From Azorinus chamasolen (Eukaryota; Mollusca; Bivalvia; Cardiida; Solecurtidae): 64,000 nt of DNA. The notes below the pieces were generated by a model that saw nothing but the letters and a program-made list of their open reading frames with translations, was not told the origin of the DNA and did not search any database. Where the stretch lies: assembly GCA_963576725.1 (NCBI GenBank), contig OY755237.1, forward strand, positions 60,131,873-60,195,872, read 5' to 3'. The translations under genes and the position numbers were made by a program. Within the stretch, counting starts at the first letter, position 1. Every line of letters begins with the position of its first letter. Of this stretch, positions 50,601 to 59,600 are shown in pieces.

Positions 50601-53600
50601 TGTATGACTTGATTCACCAATGGATATGATACCACATGTCAAATCCATGTGTAGGTCTAGTTATGCACATCGCCGACAAATAGGTCATATAAGAAAGTAC
50701 CTCTCACCTGATACTCCCAATACTTTGGTGAACTCTCTTGTTAAATCAAAAATAGACTACTGCAATTCACTTCTGCATGGAATTTCAAACAACTCACTAC
50801 GGACAATTCAAAGTGTGCAAAACACAGCAGCCCGCATCATCACCGGAACTCCTCGATATAATCATATCACCCCGGTTGTGAAGAAACTTCTCTGGCTTCC
50901 TTTTCAATATTGGATTGAATTCAAATTTCTGACAATCACGTATAAAGACATGCACAATAAATCTCCCAAGTACAAAGTCGACATGCTTGATGTGTACAGG
51001 CCGCGCAAAGAGTTAAAGTCAGCAAGTAGATCCTTGTTATTGGTTGTGCCAAAGTCGCATGGTAAAAAGTTTCAAAACGTTGGATTTTTCTACCGTCATT
51101 ACAGATTAATGCATTACAATTCCAAGGTCACTGGCATGTTTCAGAAGGTTTCACCCCTTCAACATGCATTAGTATGACAGTTTAGGAAACGATAACATTT
51201 CTTCAACATTATTACTAGGACAATTTTGGAAACGATATGTTGCATGTCTTTCATTGATCGGGTAGACACTCATGCGGTTCCTTCTGGTAAGTGATTCAAT
51301 ATCTAATGTATATCTTTTGTATATATTTCATTGACCATGTAGACAATCATGCGTTTTTTCCGGCTAGAGATTTCATATTTATTGTATACCTATTGCATAT
51401 TTTTCATTGACCGGATAGACAATTATGCGGTTCTTTACGGTTATTGACTTCTTATTGATTGTACATCTATTGTATAGCTCTCACTGACCGGGCAATCAAG
51501 CAGATCCTTCCGTTAATGATTTCATATTTATTGTATATCAATTGCATATCTTTCATTGGCTTGATAGACAATCATGCGGTACCTTTCGGTTAGTGATTTC
51601 ATATATGTTGTATATATGTTGTATATATTTCATTGACCGTATAGACACTCATAAAAAAGTACCTAATTATAGTCTACTTTCAGTCCGAATTACCGCTCAG
51701 CCGACTGTTCATTTACTCCCCTGGTCATTGAGTCATTGGCCTACAATATTGAGCACTGCTAACATATGGCGCAATCATGCAGCCGCAGTACTGGCGAGTG
51801 ACCCTTACAGGTACCCATTTTAACATGAGTGGAGAGGATGTGCCGGATGGAGACATGGAAAAGCGTATCTGAAATGTCCGGGTGGGACCGGGATTTGAAC
51901 CCCTAACCTCCGGACTGATAGTCAAGCGCGTTACCAATAGACCACCGCCACCTATAATCATGCGGTTCCTTCCGGTTAGTAATTTAATATCTAGTATATA
52001 TTGTATATCTTCCATTGCCTGGGTAGATAATCATGCGGTTCGTTCCTCAAAGCTGAAGCTGTATAGATCTAGGGATATATTTCCTTCATCTTTTGAAACG
52101 TGTCCATAAATGAGTGATGGAGTGCGTGAGTTGGGTTATACGAATCTGTGACACTAAATAGGTCATATAGAGTCAATAATAAATAACAAAAATCGTCTAT
52201 TAAGAACTCTTCAGAACTCTTAAACAAACTTAAGATCAAACGGTTTCTTGCATCCACTGTAAGTTCTACTTTGTACGCAACCTTTCTTTATGATTTAATT
52301 AAGGATAAACTTACTAACTTAATCCAGAAAATATGTTGCCGAGCAAACGCATCATTTCTGGCATGTAATGCTGATAGAACATTCTTTACTGACGAGCAAA
52401 TGAAATAGTACACCAATTGGACTTGCTCAGAAGTTTGCGAATCACTAACCTATTTCTGGATAACATATTTGTACGTTATGTGTATGCTATATACCGTTAG
52501 GTGATTGGTATTCCTATAGGTACGAATAGTGCACCAATGATTGCCGATTTGTTTGTACTGCTGTGAGAGAATTTTTATGTTACGTTTGAATTCACAATCA
52601 CAAGTATCCATCCAACTATCGAGAAGTATCATTGAGGGATTTATGACATCTTCTTGTGAGTGTGCTTTCAAACCTAACATAAAATCTCTCTCATAGCAGC
52701 ACAAAAACACATCGACGACCATTGGTAGACAATACTTATTTCAAACATTAAAACAGTATATGCTGGTAAAATAATGTATCAGCTCGTTTCATAGTAATTT
52801 ACCTTTCTTTCACAGGTTTCCATACATTTGTAAGTACATCTTTAAGATCCATTTTTTGATCACCCATTTCTTTACATTTGTGCTTCCAAAAATTCAAAAA
52901 TGAGCTACTTTGACAACAGAGTGTTATTTCTGGTAGAGCATCTAGAACATCATCAGACACTTGGAATGCACACACATCTGGTCTAAATGCTGCAACACAG
53001 TCAACCTGATCTATGGCAGCTGGACGCACAAATTCATCCAACATGTACTTATCCCGATGACTCTGTTTTAGAAGAACCTCGTCAACGTCTTCTCTGTCAA
53101 CTGCAAGTTAGAGAACAAATATATTCGTTTTTACAAATAATACATGTGCATTACAGATTGTGTTCTAATTCTTGAAGTTGTATGATGTTCTTTTTTCTTG
53201 CAACCCTGTCCCAACCGAGGAACTGTGTCCAAAAATATGGATCTTCTCATTTCCATATTTGTTACAGTTTCAAAAAAGAAAACCGATTGCGGTCATTTTT
53301 GAAATATTAACCAGCACAATGGTGTTACTAATTTGATAAAAAAGGGTCATGCTGGCCCTGTACCACTCAGCTAGTAAATAGGCCAAATAATCTATTATGA
53401 ACATTTGTCAAAACAGACTGCTGTATGTTACTTTGATAAAAGACCACCTAAGGATCATTCCTATGAAGTTTGATTCAATTCCACTCTGCTGTTTAAGAGC
53501 AGACATCATTTAAAACACTGTTCTTTGAACTCTTGTTTTTTAGCTCATGTGACATAATTGTACACCCACTCACAACTATTCATATTAATTTGATAAAGGA

Positions 53601-56600
53601 TCATCTGAGCATCTTGTCAAATCCCATTCAGTTCTTTGTTAAAATCTTTTATTAGCTACAGTGGCCTACTAACACAGAGGATTGGAAACTATATATTTTT
53701 TAAACAGAGAGTCACCTGAAAATCATTCTGGTGAATTTGTTGGAAATCTATATAGTGGTTTAGAAGGAGATTTCATTTAACCCTTTCCCAGTTTTTCTTT
53801 TAATTTCAATACCAGATAAATATTCAGGAGCAAGTCAAATTGGTGTAATATTTCATTTGCTCGTCAGTAAAGAAGGCTTTTTCAGCATTACATGCCAAAA
53901 ATGATGTTTTCCCCGGGCAAATACTTTCTGGATTAGGTCAGTCAGTTTATCTTTAATCAAAACATGAGGAAGAGTTGTGTATAAAGTAGAAAATTTGCAC
54001 GTGCTTACAGTGGATGCAATATACCTTTTGTTCCTAAGTTTGTTTAAGACTTCTGAAGAGTTCTTAATAGACCAGAAGAGATTTATTCCAGAATTTCCAT
54101 AAGTCTTATCGCAGTAGAATAATACACGTTCTTTTACCTTCGTTAAATAAGAAGTCAAAAATATAGACGATTTGGTAATTGTAAAGGAGCTAGAATTTGC
54201 AATGAAACGTGATTTATATGGTTTTTTATGTAGTTTTGGTAACCAATACATTGTAGGGAGTTTATGTTGTGTAATTTTAATATCGGTTCCAAGTTGTTCA
54301 TACTTTTTGATATGGTCTGAAACGATGGTCTTTTCTTCAGTAGTTACTGAAATGTATGACTTGGTATTAATAAGTTCCTGCTTCATGTAATCGTCAAATA
54401 ATAATCACATTATTCGATGCCTTATCAGCAGGAACAAAAACGTATTTTTAATGGAAAACCTGTATACCCTTTTTAACAATTTATATTTTCATCTCCTGTG
54501 ACCTATTTATGCATTGGAACAAAATGAATTATACTACAAAGATAGGCCTCAATTGTATTCTTGTAAAATTGGTTGGGAATATTTTCAATGGTTTAGGAAG
54601 TGATGTCATTTACAGAAATTGTTTTGTTAAAATCCGTTTTTAGTTCCTGTTACTTAATTATGCAGTAGACCAGAATTATTTTATACATATTTGATAAAAG
54701 GTCAACTGCAGATCATTCCTGTGAAATTTGAGGAGATGTCAGTTTAAATCTGTTTTAGCTACAACCTACTTTCGCAGCAGACTGACACGATTTATAAACA
54801 TCTACAGATAATTCCTGAGTTAATGAGTCAATGTGAAGTATTATGTGCATCCAAAGGTTTCTCTTTGTACATACATACACATATGTGTATGTATAGATGA
54901 ACAAGGGCACGTTTACATACCCCTCTCCACACATAGGTCATAATAATTGACAAAAATAACGTGCTTCCACAAGAGATACTCTATTATTATAGTCATTACT
55001 ATCTGACTTATATCACAGCCACCAGGAAAATAACTGGAAAGATTAGATAAATTGAACACATCAAGTAAATAAGGAAATCATATTCAAAACATTCCATAAT
55101 ATCTGGAGTAGTTATACTTAAACAAAAATGAATATAACGCAACTAGATGACATGAACCACACACTACAAGAAATGGTGTCCACATGGCTATGATACAGTG
55201 CAACCAAAATCGATGTAGCATCATTTATTATTAGATTTGAACTGTTTGACAATTAATAAAACTTTCTTTCATATAAATATGATTTCACGCATTTGCAAAC
55301 AGTGTAGATCAAGATCAGACGGCTCTTAGAGGAACCGTCGTATCAGGGTTTTCTCTTTGCTAATTAGAATTTGACAGATATGTGATAGTAGTTTCCAAAA
55401 GAACTACAATGTTATAATTTCCATATTTCATTATAACTATGTTGTCAATGAATATTCAGGTATTGAAAATTGGACTAAATATAGAACAGGGAAAGGTTTA
55501 AGCATTTGCATTTTTAGTATTTGATTTAATAACGTACGCAAGTTGTGTAGTACAGGCCAAGATCAAATGGCTCCTAAAAAGCATACTGGTCAGGATCCAC
55601 ACTATTTGCCAGTACATCAAAATAGTACCAAGTTGACTTAGCTTTACAAACATGGAGGGAAAGATGTATGTCTGAATATTAATAGTACTAAGGAATACTT
55701 GTCAAACCTTGTTGATCATAATTAGCCCCTGTGTAGCCGGTCTGGTTATACCCCATGACTGACAAAGAAAGGTACTTTGTTGCTTCAACACATCTCAAAA
55801 ATACTTCACAGCATAGGTGCATTCAATTGACGATATACACAAGGAAAGATTATGATGCTGAACTACTTTTTTTGTATTAATGCCCTCTTTTATCTATTGT
55901 ACTAAAGATATGTCATTAGAGTTTCCACGAAAGCTGTGAAAATCTACCATCTAGCATTTTCTGACTTAACCAGTCAGCCATTTATAAAGAAGGGCTTATC
56001 GCAAAAAGGTAAGGGGGTAAATGACCATTAGAGCATGTGCCTGATAAAAAAGGGTGACCATTCAGTAGTATTTCCAACTCGGAACCCTCAAACAATGTAG
56101 GTCACATCACTAGATTAGCTTTCCAATGAGTAATTTATGGGAACTAGTAATAAACTCAACTGCTTTGATTGATCGGTTGGGAGAAAAGTGAACGGGATTA
56201 GAAAAATGTAAGTCACGATGTAAGCTCTCCATTAGATATAAATGTGATTGAAAGTTGTAGTTATTATTGGATTATCCAACAGAATGGGGGCTCGTCTACT
56301 GTTTTGATGTTTTAATAGGTGCAAAAGTAATGGAGTCTGCTTTTTCATGTCAGTCTGTTTTATATTTTCAGAGGTAAAACAAAGCATAATTCCTAAACAG
56401 CGTGTTTTATCCGAATTCTGTCACACTGTTCCCTAGACATAACAATGATTTAAATATTGGCCAATTGCAATAACGTAAGACTGAGAGATGACTTAAAAGC
56501 TGTTTTAAAAATACCGCTACCTAAATCAAGAACCATCAAGTGTAGGACATATAGTGACATTTTCTAAGTTACATACTGACTCGTTTATCATATATCAAAT

Positions 56601-59600
56601 ATCATAACATAAATCATTATTTTAATATGCAAGAAAAAACTGGAGAACAGACTGCTTTACGTCCATATACAATGAATTAGGATATATCAACCTGGTCATA
56701 AATATTTACTGAACCTAGTCCCCATGTAGAAACTTTATTCAAGGTTCGGTGTACATGTAATTAAGTCCTATAAACTTTTCCTCTTGGAATATTAATGTAC
56801 GAGATAATGACGTTATGAATATAATGTAGAATAATATGCTGTAATATCACGCAGTCACAAGACCTTTTGGTAATAAAGTGGAAACTGTAGAATCATATCT
56901 ATATCATATCATAAGCAAGTATAGTAGATTCTAATCAGACGGCCCCTATAGGCACCGTCTGATCTGGGTCTGCTCTGTTTCCAAATGCGTAGAAATGCGT
57001 ATTTATGGAGTAAAGGGTTAACTCATTGGGAATTAAGAAACAAAACAATTCATGAATATATTTAAAACGATCGGGGAGATATGAGTGGACACTTAATAGA
57101 AGACTGAGATGTGACTTTGAACCTTGGTGGCTTCGACATGTGCTCAGCGCATTGATTTGAAAAAGCCAACATGTAACATAAATTTTGAAAAAAAAAACTT
57201 AGCTTTGTTCAGAAAATATGAGGGAAGGAAGCGAAGGCTCTTCGATATGACGTTTGACCGTAACCTTTGGTCTAGTTTGATGGTTCTGCTAATCATTTGA
57301 TATTAATCAGCATTTGGTGAAAGTCATTGAAACTGTTTAAATTTAAAGCATGATCTAGAATTAAAATACTGTGACCTTGGGCATATATTCTGAAAGTACA
57401 AGTTCCTTCGAAAGCAAAAGTATGATTGTGAAAAGAGAAAATTGCAGATTCGCTTCGAGATCATGAATTTCAGTACTTCTTTTTCTGAAAATTGAATCCC
57501 GCTTAAGCCAGTGCTAGGGGGCGTGAGCAGTGTTGCACTTTCAATTACTGTACATGAACAGACTCGGTTTTAATCTTCACAACAGCAGGTGTTAAGTTCT
57601 TGTGTGACGGCCGTAAAACGTCGCCCCGTACTTCATTCTCAGTGTTGTTATACCTTCTGATGCTTCGAGATCATGAAATTTAGTACTTCTTTTTCTGAAA
57701 ATTGAATACCGCTCAACCCTTTACTTTATACGCGGGAAAAATCGCGAGTTTGCTTATCACCTGATAGACGTGAGATAAAGCGACTTCGCTTATTCCCTGA
57801 TAGAAGCGGGTATCCGCGGGTCTATCCATCTGTATAAGCGGGTTTGAGCGAGTCCAATATTTTCGTGTTAATATCTCAATTTTCTAGTTAAATTTCTGTA
57901 TCTGGATATCTACGCATTTAAAGTGTGTTAATATATCTTCTGAAAGCCCAAATCTAATAATAGTGTTACTACAGAAAAATATTGCAAAAAACCAGGCTGA
58001 AGTCGAGTGGTATACTGTAAAACAGGTTTTATTCGCGTCATGATTATTTCGCGTAAATGTGATTTTGTATTAATTCGCGTCATGATGATTTCGCTACGGC
58101 GTCCATCTCGCTAAATTAACATAACGGAAATAGAAACGTATAAAACTCTGTAACCGAACGCTGTAAAAAGGGCTAAGAATAAATTTCTGCCGAATGTATG
58201 TAACTGCCGTCGGCAATTTAGGGGTTATCAATCGATAATATATAGGTTGCGTTTAGGTCTGTATTTACCAATATTCAATTTTGTAATTGTTTTGAGAACT
58301 TTACCCAAAACTCGGATGTATGGCACAGCGTGACACACCGGTCTACTGATGAAATGGTGGAAATGTAAGCAACAAAGTTATTTACCATTTATTACTTCGA
58401 GGTCGTATTTGGATCGAAACTGTCTGCAAAAGAAATGGTTATCACGATTTGTCCATTGTGAGGCTAAAGGTTAAATCAGTGCCCCTATTGAAACTTGGAT
58501 GGTAGACGTGTGAAAACAAATTGATAAGTTTGTGTATACGTGTTAATCTGTTAAACGCCGCTTGGCATAAACCGGTATTCAATAGTCAAAATGAGTGAAT
58601 TGTTTTTCACAAACACATAGAGTCAAAACTGTTTCAAAAGTCCGTAATTGTACAAAAACAACCAGATGTTATCTACGACAATTTACCACTTGCCGTACAT
58701 GTATACATGTACATGAATGTATATAAGAGTTACTTCCCTTTTCACGGAGATCAATGAAGAAGAGAAACATTCTTCCATTTTTCGGTCTGTATAATTATTT
58801 AATCACTTTTTTGTTTACTAAACAAACTATATATGGAAGCAATACACTTCATCCAACATTTGTGTTGAACGAAGAATTTTAAGAATGCAGAATACACATG
58901 GCGACGACATGATAAATCTGACAATTTTCCGGATTTACCGATTTCGGATGTTACTCCATTTTATACTGATTTATTAGCGAAAATATTGAATTCGCGGGGC
59001 AACGCATTCGCGAATTAGCGCGAAATATATATTGTCGCTAATAAAACCTGTTCTACAGTATTCTTTTTATTATTCGAAAAGTACGATTTTTGCCGATAAA
59101 TGATCACACGAAAATTTTCCACTGTCGCCAAAGTCAAATTCTAAATATAAATATGTTAAATATAATTGACCAATGACTATTCAGAACTCAGTAAATCACG
59201 CGCGACTTGCCTTGGGGCTAACATAACACATGGGGAGCCTGTTGTCAACCTCAAAACAAACCGGCGGATATTGGGCAATAAAACTTTCGTAAGTATAATC
59301 CGATAAGAGGGTAGATAGCAATATCAATCAAATAACTTAGCTTATCAACCAATTTAACCATTCAAACGAATCATGTCTGGGAATTCATTCATAAATGTCA
59401 AACAGTTAAGATCTCGTGTGGACGCCGATAATTTTTTTTATCGAGATCCAAACTGCCTGAATTGGTATAAAACGAATAATTCGTTCATAAGCGCCATTCA
59501 GTTTAGATCTGATAAAATGACAAGCTGCGTGGAGTCTCATCTACATCAAAAGTGATTTAACAAATATACCATAATGCAAAAAAAACTGAATTTGTGTGGA

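Larger units (their letters stand above)
48170..51180 (+). pseudogene. CR1-like non-LTR retrotransposon remnant
   Basis: Plus-sense decayed ORF2. The endonuclease part at 48180-48606 has CRINPRSVKKALLF, SNDLDVVAVTKTWL after a frameshift, CNGNRGGGVIYK and MRIVVIYRPPP. The RT part has NYRSVSILPFVSKVLENVV (49571-49627), the catalytic FYADDS (near 50357-50375), then an intact 185-codon stretch at 50620-51177 with LVKSKIDYCNSLLHGISNNS, SVQNTAARIITG, ITPVVKKLLWLPFQYWIEFK and VYRPRKELKSASRSLL, the conserved thumb and tail region of CR1/L2/Jockey-type RTs. Two 281-family copies are inserted (49361-49563, 49838-50143). Stops and frameshifts occur elsewhere, so it is inactive. Confidence 0.85.
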
